Counted from the stretch's first letter, positions 43,798 through 52,269 are shown. The stretch: DNA of 64,000 nucleotides from Draconibacterium sediminis (GCF_000949475.1 NZ_JRHC01000001.1:2108001-2172000), one strand, 5' to 3'. Numbers and translations: made by a program. The notes: generated from the sequence alone by a model not told the origin.

Positions 43798-44992
43798 CGT
43801 TTTTATTTGCGATGCGATACGCACGCCGGTTGGAAAATATGGAGGTTCACTGTCGGCGATCCGGGCAGATGATCTGGCGGCCATTCCCATAAAAACTTTG
43901 CTGGAACGTAACGATCAGATCGACCCGGCAGCGTTTGATGATGTGCTAATGGGATGTGCTAATCAGGCCGGAGAAGATAACAGAAATATTGCACGGATGG
44001 CTTTGCTTTTGGCCGGAATGCCGGAGTCGGTTCCGGGAGTGACGATAAACCGATTGTGTTCTTCCGGGATGGAAGCCATCGGAATGGCGGCGCGCGCCAT
44101 AAAAGCAGGCGAGGCTGAGCTGATGATTGCCGGTGGAGCTGAAAATATGTCGCGATCGCCATTGGTAATGCCAAAAGCAACACAGGCTTTTTCCCGAAAT
44201 GCAGAAATATATGACTCAACCATCGGCTGGCGTTTTGTGAACAACAAATTTCAGGAAAAATATGGAACAGATCCGCTTATTTGCACTGCTGAGAATCTGG
44301 CCTCAGAATTTAAGATCAGTCGCGAAGATCAGGATCGTTTTGCACACAACAGTCAGCTTAAAACGGCTGAAGCTCAGCAAAACGGGGCACTGGCCCGGGA
44401 AATAATTCCGGTTTCCATTCCGCAGCGAAAAGGCGATCCGATAATCTTTGAAATGGATGAACACCCGCGGCTGACTTCGCTTGAAAAACTGGCGTCGCTA
44501 AATCCTGTTTATGGACCGGGAACAACAGTTACTGCAGGCAATGCATCGGGCATTAACGACGGGGCAGCAGCTGTAATTGTAGCATCGGAAGCGGCAGTTA
44601 AGAAGTTCAATCTAACTCCGAAAGCCAGAATTTTGGGCACGCAGGCAGCTGGTGTACCACCACGTACCATGGGGATTGGACCGGTACCGGCCACCAATAA
44701 GCTTTTAAAACGATTGGGGATGCGACTGGACCAAATGGATATTATCGAATTAAATGAAGCATTCGCAGCACAATCGCTGGCCTGCATCCGTGAGTTTGGA
44801 ATGGCAGACGATGATCTACGAGTGAATCCGCTTGGCGGAGCAATTGCACTCGGACACCCGCTGGGAATGTCAGGAGCGCGTTTGGTTACCACAGCAATTT
44901 ATCAGCTGCAAAATTCAAACTCAAAATTCGCGCTTTGTACCATGTGTGTTGGCGTTGGCCAGGGAGTTTCAATGGTCTTGGAAAAGGTTTAA
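43790..44992 (+). CDS. pcaF: 3-oxoadipyl-CoA thiolase
   Basis: A 400-residue thiolase. Nucleophile Cys90 in NRLCSSGMEA, His in GGAIALGHPLG and acid/base Cys386 in CTMCVGVGQG complete the active site. The PcaF-type (rather than acetoacetyl-CoA-type) character is seen in FICDAIRTPVGKYGG, RADDLAAIP, GCANQAGEDNRN, IYDSTIGWRFVN and PQRKGDPIIFEMDEHPR. It cleaves 3-oxoadipyl-CoA with CoA to succinyl-CoA and acetyl-CoA, which would regenerate the CoA donor used by PcaIJ. The product assignment rests on by-eye resemblance from memory; general thiolase function is certain. Confidence 0.85.
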   Translation: MNNVFICDAIRTPVGKYGGSLSAIRADDLAAIPIKTLLERNDQIDPAAFDDVLMGCANQAGEDNRNIARMALLLAGMPESVPGVTINRLCSSGMEAIGMAARAIKAGEAELMIAGGAENMSRSPLVMPKATQAFSRNAEIYDSTIGWRFVNNKFQEKYGTDPLICTAENLASEFKISREDQDRFAHNSQLKTAEAQQNGALAREIIPVSIPQRKGDPIIFEMDEHPRLTSLEKLASLNPVYGPGTTVTAGNASGINDGAAAVIVASEAAVKKFNLTPKARILGTQAAGVPPRTMGIGPVPATNKLLKRLGMRLDQMDIIELNEAFAAQSLACIREFGMADDDLRVNPLGGAIALGHPLGMSGARLVTTAIYQLQNSNSKFALCTMCVGVGQGVSMVLEKV

Positions 44993-45028
44993 AAGATAAG
45001 AATATATCTGCCCGCTTGTAGGATAGAG

Positions 45029-45070
45029 TTTTCCCCTTGAGGGGAAGTGCCGATAGGCAAAGGGGTGATG
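45029..45070. repeat. Dispersed G/C-run palindrome, copy 1
   Basis: A run pairing TTCCCCTTGAGGGGAA, followed by a GGCAAAGGGG segment, in the 120-base gap between the thiolase and ALDH7 genes. Related in style to copies at 46717-46780 and 54261-54322. Confidence 0.5.
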
Positions 45071-45113
45071 ATAATTTAATAAGTAGAATTTATAAACAAC
45101 TAAAAATAGTACA

Positions 45114-46655
45114 ATGAAAATTGACATCTCAAAAGAATTAAAACAGTTAGGAATTAGTGAAGTTAATAATGGTGTTTGCACCGGAATCGAATGGAAAACA
45201 ACGTCCGGTGCAGCTGTTGAATCGTTTTCGCCATCGGACGGGGAATTGATTGCAAGCGTAAATCAGGCAACCGCTACCGACTACCACGAGGTGGTGAAAA
45301 AAGCAAAAGATGCTTTTAGAGTTTGGCGGATGGTGCCGGCTCCAAAACGAGGCGAGATAGTGCGCCAAATTGGACTGGAACTTCGTAAATTCAAGGAACC
45401 GCTCGGAAAATTGGTTTCGTACGAAATGGGTAAAATTTACCAGGAAGGTTTGGGCGAGGTGCAGGAAATGATCGATATCTGCGATTTTGCTGTTGGTCAG
45501 TCGCGCCAGTTATATGGTTTTACCATGCATTCGGAACGGGAAAAGCACCGCATGTACGACCAGTATCATCCGCTTGGAATTGTGGGAGTTGTCTCTGCTT
45601 TTAACTTTCCGGTTGCTGTTTGGGCCTGGAACGCAATGATCGCTTTGGTAGCGGGTGATGTGGTTATTTGGAAACCTTCATCAAAAGTATTTTTATGTGC
45701 TATTGCCGTTCACAATATTGTTGCTAAAGTTTTAAAAGAAAACGATGTTCCAGAAGGTGTTTTGAGTCTGGTAGCCGCTGGTTCGCGCGAATTGGGCGAT
45801 GAGTTTTTCAGCGACAAAAATATTCCGTTGGTGTCGTTTACCGGCTCAACAAAAATTGGTAAAAAAGTTGGTGGTCTTGTTGGTCAGCGTTTGGGGAAAA
45901 CAATCCTTGAACTTGGCGGAAACAATGCCATAATAATCACTCCTGAGGCCGATATTGAAATGGCGCTTCGTGCAGTTGTTTTTGGTGCAGTGGGTACTTG
46001 CGGTCAGCGTTGTACTTCCACACGCCGCATTATTGTTCACGATTCGGTTTACGAAGATTTTAAAAACCGATTGATCACCATTTACGGGCAGTTACCCATT
46101 GGTCATGCCCTGGATGAAAAAACACTGGTTGGCCCGCTGGTTGATCGCTGGGCTGTGGATACTTACCTGGCCGCCATCGAAAAGGTAAAAGCACAGGGCG
46201 GAAAACTGTTGATCGGCGGAGAAGTGTTGACGGGAGAAGGATACGAATCAGGTTGTTTTGTAACTCCGGCTATCGCTGAAGTGGAAAATCATTACGAAAT
46301 CGTTCAGGACGAAACGTTTGCTCCTCTACTATACATGATTCGCTATTCCGAATTTGATGAAGCCATTCGTTTGCACAATGATGTACCGCAGGGATTATCA
46401 TCGGCAATTTTCTCAACGCACCTATTGGAAACCGAAAAATTCCTTTCGCATGAAGGATCGGATTGCGGAATTGCCAATGTAAATATTGGAACGTCGGGTG
46501 CCGAAATAGGCGGCGCTTTTGGTGGCGAGAAAGAAACAGGCGGTGGTCGCGAGTCGGGCTCCGATGCCTGGAAAGCTTACATGCGACGCCAGACCAACAC
46601 AATAAATTACAGTACAGAGCTTCCATTGGCTCAGGGAATTGAGTTTAATGTTTAA
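45114..46655 (+). CDS. amaB: 2-aminoadipate-6-semialdehyde dehydrogenase (ALDH7/antiquitin type)
   Basis: A 513-residue NAD-dependent aldehyde dehydrogenase. Active-site Glu266 in LELGGNNAII, nucleophile Cys300 in GTCGQRCTSTRR. The double-Asn ELGGNNA and GQRCTSTRR patterns are hallmarks of ALDH7 (antiquitin), which oxidises 2-aminoadipate semialdehyde to 2-aminoadipate in lysine catabolism. N-terminal YHPLGIVGVVSAFNFPVAVW is also typical. This is the enzyme that best identifies the pathway as lysine degradation. It is 121 bases after the thiolase on the same strand. Confidence 0.92.
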   Translation: MKIDISKELKQLGISEVNNGVCTGIEWKTTSGAAVESFSPSDGELIASVNQATATDYHEVVKKAKDAFRVWRMVPAPKRGEIVRQIGLELRKFKEPLGKLVSYEMGKIYQEGLGEVQEMIDICDFAVGQSRQLYGFTMHSEREKHRMYDQYHPLGIVGVVSAFNFPVAVWAWNAMIALVAGDVVIWKPSSKVFLCAIAVHNIVAKVLKENDVPEGVLSLVAAGSRELGDEFFSDKNIPLVSFTGSTKIGKKVGGLVGQRLGKTILELGGNNAIIITPEADIEMALRAVVFGAVGTCGQRCTSTRRIIVHDSVYEDFKNRLITIYGQLPIGHALDEKTLVGPLVDRWAVDTYLAAIEKVKAQGGKLLIGGEVLTGEGYESGCFVTPAIAEVENHYEIVQDETFAPLLYMIRYSEFDEAIRLHNDVPQGLSSAIFSTHLLETEKFLSHEGSDCGIANVNIGTSGAEIGGAFGGEKETGGGRESGSDAWKAYMRRQTNTINYSTELPLAQGIEFNV

Positions 46656-46716
46656 TAGATCAGTCGAGATGTCAAAAAAGTAATAGTAGAAATGACGTGT
46701 TCAATTTTTAAATAAT

Positions 46717-46780
46717 GACCCCACCCGGCCTCCCCAAAGGGGAGGAGAAAGTCCCCCTTTGGGGGATTTAGGGGGTATTT
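46717..46780. repeat. Dispersed G/C-run palindrome, copy 2
   Basis: Two adjacent palindromes: CCTCCCCAAAGGGGAGG and TCCCCCTTTGGGGGA, preceded by CCCCACCCGG. It lies between the ALDH7 gene and the second saccharopine-dehydrogenase-like gene. Strongly similar to the element downstream of typA. Confidence 0.75.
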
Positions 46781-46873
46781 GATAAAAACGATCTCAGTTT
46801 GTACATCATTTTCTATTTTAACTTTATAGACAGTCCATGTTAACTCGTGGCTCGTAGCTAATAGCTAAAAAGT

Positions 46874-48223
46874 ATGAAAAACATATTAATATTTGGTGCC
46901 GGTAGGTCGAGCGTATTTTTGCTCACCTATCTGGCCGAACGTGCATCAAAATATCACTGGCACATAAAAGTTGTTGACGCTGAAGAAAGCGAATTGGCAA
47001 GATCGTTAAAACTGGCTTTTGCGATTTTAAATGTGCGGGATGAATTTGCCCGTGATCAGGAAGTTCGCGAAGCCGACCTGGTAATTTCCATGTTGCCTGC
47101 ACGCTTTCATAAACTGGTGATGCAATCTTGCCTGAAATATTCGAAAAGCTTGTTTACGGCTTCTTACGAAAGTAAAGAGATTCAGCAGGTTGAAGATGAG
47201 GTGAAAAGTAAAGGTCTGTTGTTTTTAAACGAGTGCGGATTGGATCCCGGCCTCGATCACATGTCAGCCATGCGTGTGATCAACCAGATTAAACAGGAAG
47301 GCCATCAGTTGGAGGCTTTTGAATCATTTACGGGTGGTTTGGTTGCTCCCGAATCGGATGATAATCCGTGGCACTACAAGTTTAGCTGGAATCCGCGAAA
47401 TGTGGTGTTGGCAGGGCAGGGCGGACCTGCAAAATTTATCCAGAAAGGAAAAGTAAAGTACATTCCGTACAACCGTTTATTTCGCAGAACGGAGTTGATT
47501 AATATTGATGATTACGGTTGGTTTGAAGGTTATGCCAACCGCGATTCGTTGAGTTATATCGATAAATATGGATTGCAGGAGGTTCCCACTGTTTTCCGGG
47601 GAACTTTGCGTCGACCGGGTTTTTGTAAAGCATGGAATGTGTTTGTGCAGTTGGGTGCTACCAGCGACGATCACTATATCGACAATGTGGAAGACATGAC
47701 CTACCGCGAGTTTATCAACTCCTTTTTGTATTACCATCCTGCAACGGTCGATCTGAAACTGTATCATTCGATGCAAATTCCTATGGACTCGGAGATTATT
47801 CCAAAACTGGAATGGTTGGGAATTTTTGATAACCGGAAAATTGGTTTAAAACGTGCCACGCCTGCCCAGGTGATGGAAAAGTTACTTTCGGAAAAATGGC
47901 AATTGATGCCCGAAGACAAAGACATGATCGTGATGTGGCACAAGTTTGAATACCTGGATCGCGATACTAAGGATAAAGTGGAGAAGAACAGCTCGTTGGT
48001 GGTAATTGGAGAATCGGGAGAGAAAACAGCTATGGCAAAAACCGTAGGTTTACCGCTTGCCGTTGCAGCCAAATTGTTTCTGACCGATAAACTCAACCAC
48101 CGTGGAATTTATATACCAACGCATCCCGATATTTATGAACCTATTTTAGACGAACTGGAAAGTTTTGGTATCAAATTCACCGAAACGGAGAAAAAGTTAG
48201 TAGGACAGGAAGATACGTTTTAA
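46874..48223 (+). CDS. Saccharopine dehydrogenase-like oxidoreductase, copy B
   Basis: A 449-residue paralogue of the gene on the other side of the cluster. Shared features: N-terminal Rossmann motif (LIFGAGRSSVFLL, here GAGRSS rather than GAGMVA), LNECGLDPGLDHMSAMRVI, the FTGGLVAPESDDNPWHYKFS stretch, NRDSLSYIDKYGL and AKTVGLPLAVAAKLFL. The dinucleotide-binding loop differs clearly from copy A (a longer insertion, ERASKYHWHIKVVDAEE), so the two may differ in cofactor or direction. No separate lysine-ketoglutarate reductase domain was found in the window, making a division of labour between the copies plausible (inference). Confidence 0.87.
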   Translation: MKNILIFGAGRSSVFLLTYLAERASKYHWHIKVVDAEESELARSLKLAFAILNVRDEFARDQEVREADLVISMLPARFHKLVMQSCLKYSKSLFTASYESKEIQQVEDEVKSKGLLFLNECGLDPGLDHMSAMRVINQIKQEGHQLEAFESFTGGLVAPESDDNPWHYKFSWNPRNVVLAGQGGPAKFIQKGKVKYIPYNRLFRRTELINIDDYGWFEGYANRDSLSYIDKYGLQEVPTVFRGTLRRPGFCKAWNVFVQLGATSDDHYIDNVEDMTYREFINSFLYYHPATVDLKLYHSMQIPMDSEIIPKLEWLGIFDNRKIGLKRATPAQVMEKLLSEKWQLMPEDKDMIVMWHKFEYLDRDTKDKVEKNSSLVVIGESGEKTAMAKTVGLPLAVAAKLFLTDKLNHRGIYIPTHPDIYEPILDELESFGIKFTETEKKLVGQEDTF

Positions 48224-48240
48224 AGAAAAACAATCTTCCC

Positions 48241-49029
48241 TTATTTTATCAATCTAAGTACGGATAAAACGGCACAGTGGTCGGAAGCAATTTCATCGCA
48301 AATAACTTCCGTTTCCACAACTTGCCACTTGCCGGCAGGCCTGAAAAATATGTAATCGATCTTTATTTCAGGATCATTGGATGGATAAGTAAAAGCGCCT
48401 TTTTGGTCGTTTGCTGTCCAGTATTCTTTAAGAATTGAAATTGGTTCGCTGTTGGGGGTAGCATTTAAATCTCCGGCTAAAATTGTCGGGTACTTGCACG
48501 GGGCAAAAACTTCATTGATGGTTTTTACCTGGTCGATTCGGTCTGTACTGTTTTCCTGGTGCTCCAAATGAGTGCCGATAAAACTGATGGTGTCGCCTGA
48601 TTCCAGTTGCACCAATACCTGAAGTGCTGCCCGCGGTTCATTGTTGGGTGAGTGAGGTAGCGGTACATTTTTGCTCGACAGGATGGGCATCTTTGTCAGT
48701 ATTCCTTCACCGTATCCGCCACCGTCATAAGGCATGGCAATACCAAATAAGGGCGCCATTTTCGTTCGCCAGCCCAGCTCGGTAACCAAGTCGTAATTTT
48801 TGGCGCGGTTGGTTTTAAAGTCAACTTCCTGTAAGGCTACGAGGTCTGGATTTGTGCTCTTGATTACCGATGCGATCTTGTCTAAATCAAAATCGCCTTT
48901 GGTCGTTGCACCGTGCAAAATATTGAAGGTCAGAACGCGAACCATTATTTCTTCATCACTTGTATTCTGTGCAGTAAGTGTATTGAATGTTAAAACGAGA
49001 GTGAGTATAGAAAGTATCAGTTTTGTCAT
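48241..49029 (-). CDS. Endonuclease/exonuclease/phosphatase family protein, exported
   Basis: A 262-residue protein with a signal peptide (MTKLILSILTLVLTFNTLTAQ). The EEP fold motifs are present: VLTFNILHGAT, LVALQEVDFKTNR with the metal-binding Glu, the HLEHQENSTDR region, ILAGDLNATPNS, and the terminal SDHCAV. It is a metal-dependent phosphodiesterase, possibly acting on nucleic acid, phosphoinositides or sphingomyelin-type lipids; the substrate is unknown. Convergent with the lysine cluster's last gene (17-base gap), with no obvious link. Confidence 0.88.
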   Translation of the reverse strand: MTKLILSILTLVLTFNTLTAQNTSDEEIMVRVLTFNILHGATTKGDFDLDKIASVIKSTNPDLVALQEVDFKTNRAKNYDLVTELGWRTKMAPLFGIAMPYDGGGYGEGILTKMPILSSKNVPLPHSPNNEPRAALQVLVQLESGDTISFIGTHLEHQENSTDRIDQVKTINEVFAPCKYPTILAGDLNATPNSEPISILKEYWTANDQKGAFTYPSNDPEIKIDYIFFRPAGKWQVVETEVICDEIASDHCAVLSVLRLIK

Positions 49030-49074
49030 TTTTATCGATCTTATATTAAAGAGGTGAAGGTAAAGATTAAATTT

Positions 49075-49102
49075 TTGAAATTCCAGAATTCATTTAACTT
49101 TG
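49075..49102 (+). promoter_or_regulatory. Candidate promoter of the propeller lipoprotein gene
   Basis: TTTTTG, then a 17-base spacer (shorter than the usual 19-21), then TAACTTTG, a full TAnnTTTG match. It lies 22 bases before the start codon. Confidence 0.4.
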
Positions 49103-49124
49103 GATGTAACAAACTTTACCTAAA

Positions 49125-50399
49125 ATGATGACCAAAAGAATCAACTTTACCGCAATTGTTTTCCTTTTTTTTGTGTTGGCAGCCTGCCAAAATAAGCAAC
49201 AAAACTGGACCCACTTTCGTGGTTCGGATATGGATGGACATGCAAATGTGGAAACTGCTCCGCAGAATTGGAGCGACACTGAAAATATAGTTTGGAAAGT
49301 GCCCGTAAAAGGATTGGGCTGGTCTTCGCCGGTAGTTTATGATGGTCGTATTTGGGTAACGTCAGCCGAAAAAGACGGCCACGAATTTTACCTGTTTTGT
49401 TTCGATTTGGAAACCGGCAAACTACTGAATGAACAAACCTTATTTACGGCAGAAGATCCGCAACGTATTCACGGAACAAACTCGTATGCCACGCCAACTC
49501 CGTGTGTTGATGAAGAACACGTTTATGTGCATTACGGAAGTTTTGGGACGGCCTGTGTTGATACCAAAAGTTTTGAAGTGATTTGGAAACGAGATGATTT
49601 ACCATGTAAACACATGCAGGGACCGGCTTCGTCGCCAATTATTTACAAGGATAAATTGATTGTGCATCTGGAAGGAACAGAAGATCCGTATGTAATTGCG
49701 CTGGATAAAAATACAGGAGAAACAATCTGGAAAAGTATTCGCCCTAAAGAAATTTACGATACACTGGAGCCGGTTTACCGGAAGTCGTACCAAACGCCAA
49801 TTGTAATAACTGTAGGCAACCGTGATTTATTAATCAGTAATTCGGCTTACATGTGTTTTGCGCACGATGTTACTACCGGCGAAGTAGTCTGGTCGTTTAA
49901 GTATGGTTACGACTCAACAGTAAGTCAGCCTTTGTTTTACAACGGTCTGGTATTTGTCAATTCCGGCTGGATCTTTCTCGACGGCGTACCGTATTTTACC
50001 CGCCAGTATGCCATCGATCCAACAGGAGAAGGCGATGTAACAGAAACCCACCAGGTGTGGATGTACGAAGATGAGGTGCCGCAAATTCCAACGCCGCTAA
50101 TTGTCGACGGTAAAATGTATATGGTACACGACCGCGGAATGGTAACTTGCCTGGATGCAATGACCGGCAATGTAATCTGGAAAGAAAAACTGAAAGGCAA
50201 CTTTAATTCATCGCCCATTTATGCCGGTGGAAATATTTACTTCATCAATGTAAAAGGATTTTGTACGATTATAAAACCCGGTGATTCATTCGAAAAAGTT
50301 GCTGAAAACGATATCGGTGAAACCGTTAAAGCGGTACCGGTTTTTGTTGGCGATAAAATGCTTTTACGGAGCGAGAAAAATTTGATTCTCATTCAGTAG
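49125..50399 (+). CDS. PQQ-type beta-propeller lipoprotein, copy 1
   Basis: A 424-residue exported protein with a lipobox ending VLAAC (Cys21). The mature protein is made of repeated blades of the PQQ/BamB type: WTHFRGSDMDGH at the start, GWSSPVVYDGRIWV, FCFDLETGKLL, VIALDKNTGETIWK, TTGEVVWSFKYG and LDAMTGNVIWKE (each DxxTGxxxW-like). The family includes quinoprotein dehydrogenases and scaffold proteins; PQQ-binding residues cannot be confirmed by eye. Three paralogues occur 5-10 kb downstream. It ends at a convergent palindromic terminator. Confidence 0.85.
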   Translation: MMTKRINFTAIVFLFFVLAACQNKQQNWTHFRGSDMDGHANVETAPQNWSDTENIVWKVPVKGLGWSSPVVYDGRIWVTSAEKDGHEFYLFCFDLETGKLLNEQTLFTAEDPQRIHGTNSYATPTPCVDEEHVYVHYGSFGTACVDTKSFEVIWKRDDLPCKHMQGPASSPIIYKDKLIVHLEGTEDPYVIALDKNTGETIWKSIRPKEIYDTLEPVYRKSYQTPIVITVGNRDLLISNSAYMCFAHDVTTGEVVWSFKYGYDSTVSQPLFYNGLVFVNSGWIFLDGVPYFTRQYAIDPTGEGDVTETHQVWMYEDEVPQIPTPLIVDGKMYMVHDRGMVTCLDAMTGNVIWKEKLKGNFNSSPIYAGGNIYFINVKGFCTIIKPGDSFEKVAENDIGETVKAVPVFVGDKMLLRSEKNLILIQ

Positions 50400-50439
50400 T
50401 TTTTGCACTCAGATTACGCTGATTTTGCAGATTTACGTG

Positions 50440-50471
50440 AGGATGTCATCTTTTTAAAAAGATGACATCCT
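50440..50471. terminator. Perfect 32-base palindromic bidirectional terminator
   Basis: AGGATGTCATCTTTTT and its exact reverse complement back to back, with U-run potential in both directions. It separates the convergent propeller and DUF4252 genes. Just before it (50405-50436) is the phrase ACTCAGATTACGCTGATTTT, a recurring intergenic motif type in this phylum. Confidence 0.75.
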
Positions 50472-50496
50472 TGCTATTTGCTCCTTTGAGTTACAT

Positions 50497-50988
50497 CTAC
50501 ATTCCCATAGCACTTCCCGCTATTTCAATTATTTGTTCAAACTGCTGGATATTCTGCAGGTCGAGTGTGCCCGTAATGTAAATAATCATGTTTGTGCTTA
50601 CCAGGAGAAACTCATTCTCATTTTTACCGTCCTTTTTGTAAAACGATATTTTAGAGCGTTGGTCTCGTTGGGTCATTAGCCGCGTATAATCCTTCAGATT
50701 CACATTGTTCATAATACTATTGTAGAGCTCTTCGCCAAGCACCTGGCGTTTTTCACCCCTTGGTTGAATCATTTTCAGTTGATGAAGCGTGCTGATATAT
50801 TCCTTAAACTCGGGACTGATTTCCCGGGATTCCGACAGCATTTTAAACATGTCTTTGGTAACTTCAAAGTACGAAATGTCTTCGCGGCTGTCGATTAGTT
50901 TAAAGGCCTGATCGATACTTTTGTTGCCATTTTGTGCCAGGCTGCAGAAACTAATGAATAGAAAAAATAAGATGAATTTTGTTTTCAT
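50497..50988 (-). CDS. DUF4252 family protein
   Basis: A 163-residue exported protein with a signal peptide (MKTKFILFFLFISFCSLAQ). The rest is mixed alpha/beta and ends with FLLVSTNMIIYITGTLDLQN and QFEQIIEIAGSAMG, matching DUF4252, a family of unknown function. In Bacteroidota it is often encoded behind an ECF sigma/anti-sigma pair, as here: the sigma and putative anti-sigma genes lie immediately upstream on the same strand. It is likely part of that regulon (context inference). Confidence 0.82.
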   Translation of the reverse strand: MKTKFILFFLFISFCSLAQNGNKSIDQAFKLIDSREDISYFEVTKDMFKMLSESREISPEFKEYISTLHQLKMIQPRGEKRQVLGEELYNSIMNNVNLKDYTRLMTQRDQRSKISFYKKDGKNENEFLLVSTNMIIYITGTLDLQNIQQFEQIIEIAGSAMGM

Positions 50989-51086
50989 ACGGTTAAATTG
51001 TTTGTGAATAAGGCATTGTATGGAACTCGCATTTTACAGCTGACTATTTCGATTGGTGCGATCCCACTTTCATGCTCATTTCATGA

Positions 51087-51575
51087 TTAATTGATTTTAA
51101 GATCTTTAATTGGATTATCGAATTGAATATTCAAATTTCTCAACGATTCAACGTCGCTTAACGGAGCATTGATTCGTTTTGCGTTTTCAAGATTGGCAAG
51201 GCAGGCATTCATCTCTTTCGAAAAATGCCACAAAGCCAGCTTGGTATTTTCCTGTAGTTCAGTTAACTCATTTTCTGTTAATGTTGGCTGTTTTTCATTG
51301 CGCGTGTGATTTACACCAACAAAAACCAGGCTCACCACTAACAGAATTGAGGCAGCATAGGCAAACAAGCGTTTTGTTTGTAAGAAACGTTGTTTGTTAT
51401 GTTCTTCTAATTTTTCGAACGGATTAAAGTTCGGAATTTCCGCGTTTATCCGGTCGTTCAGTTGTTGGTACGATTGCATAAACTCCTGTTCAACCGAATT
51501 ATCATTTTCGGATTGGCTGAAATCTTTCAGATCGAAATCCTCTTCAGAAAAGTGTTTTGTTTTCTTGTTACACAT
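51087..51575 (-). CDS. Putative membrane anti-sigma factor
   Basis: A 162-residue protein with an acidic cytoplasmic N-terminal part (about 1-70), one membrane helix (about 71-86, AYAASILLVVSLVFVG) and a helical C-terminal part outside (about 90-162). It overlaps the ECF sigma gene by 8 bases, the classic arrangement for a sigma/anti-sigma pair. No known zinc anti-sigma motif is present and the domain family is not recognised, so the assignment rests on topology and context. Confidence 0.68.
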   Translation of the reverse strand: MCNKKTKHFSEEDFDLKDFSQSENDNSVEQEFMQSYQQLNDRINAEIPNFNPFEKLEEHNKQRFLQTKRLFAYAASILLVVSLVFVGVNHTRNEKQPTLTENELTELQENTKLALWHFSKEMNACLANLENAKRINAPLSDVESLRNLNIQFDNPIKDLKIN

Positions 51576-52062
51576 TTGCTAACTCCTCCTTAAAAATTTC
51601 AAATAATTTTTTTCTTCCTCTCGAAACATGCACGCGTATGGTGTTTGCGCTTTGTTCCATAATTTCGCTTACCTCTTCGTAGTCCAGTCCCTGGAAATCT
51701 TTTAATTCTATAGCCATTCGTTGCTGAACTGGTAGCTGGTGCAATTCCTGTTTCAGTTTTTCTACAAAGTCAATGGCATCAAATCGTGTTTCTTCCATCT
51801 GTTCAGTAATGTTTGTCTGAAGATAGTTTTGGTGGTGTTTTTGTTTTCGTAACACATCGAAACAATGGTTTTTAACAGCGGTCAAACAATAACTTTCATG
51901 GTATTGCGAATTATCTATTAAACGCCTGTTTTTCCATAATTTCAACACCACTTCCTGCACCGCATCCTGTGCTTCATCGGTGTCTTTTAAAATGCTCAGA
52001 GCAAACCTGAATAGTTTATCTTTTTGTTGTATTATGAGTTTTTCAAATTCGCTCCTTGTCAT
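51568..52062 (-). CDS. RNA polymerase ECF-type sigma factor
   Basis: A 164-residue group 4 sigma factor. Region 2 spans about 8-75: KLFRFALSILKDTDEAQDAV and VLKLWKNR. Region 4 covers about 105-155: LPVQQRMAIELKDFQGLDYE and EVSEIMEQSANTIRVHVSRG with the helix-turn-helix. Region 3 is missing, as in ECF sigmas. It is first in an operon with a putative anti-sigma gene and DUF4252, and probably autoregulated. The signal is unknown. Confidence 0.93.
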   Translation of the reverse strand: MTRSEFEKLIIQQKDKLFRFALSILKDTDEAQDAVQEVVLKLWKNRRLIDNSQYHESYCLTAVKNHCFDVLRKQKHHQNYLQTNITEQMEETRFDAIDFVEKLKQELHQLPVQQRMAIELKDFQGLDYEEVSEIMEQSANTIRVHVSRGRKKLFEIFKEELANV

Positions 52063-52261
52063 CCTTAACGGGTTCTTGCTTTTTATGAATTACGTTTGAG
52101 TATCGGTTTCATAACACGGCTAAGGTAAAAAAATGAAACAATTGTATCATTTTCTGCGCTCCTTTTGCTGATTTCTAGTGTGTTGTGGCTGCCGATATTA
52201 AATTTAAATGTAAGAACTACTTTATTCATTGCAATCCTCATATTACACTGCAAAACTTTCT

Positions 52262-52269
52262 TACATTTG
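52262..52269 (+). promoter_or_regulatory. Candidate -7 element for typA
   Basis: TACATTTG matches TAnnTTTG and is identical to the kduI -7 element including the preceding CT. No TTG lies at the expected -33 position. The leader would be about 95 bases and contains the near-palindrome GATTCCGGAGTC. Confidence 0.45.

Noticed and set aside
39512-44992. Standard lysine fermentation cluster (Kam/Kdd/Kce/Kal)
   Set aside because: No KamD/KamE, Kdd, Kce or Kal gene is present, the KamA-like enzyme lacks the lysine-binding Asp residues, and ALDH7 and saccharopine enzymes belong to a different entry route.
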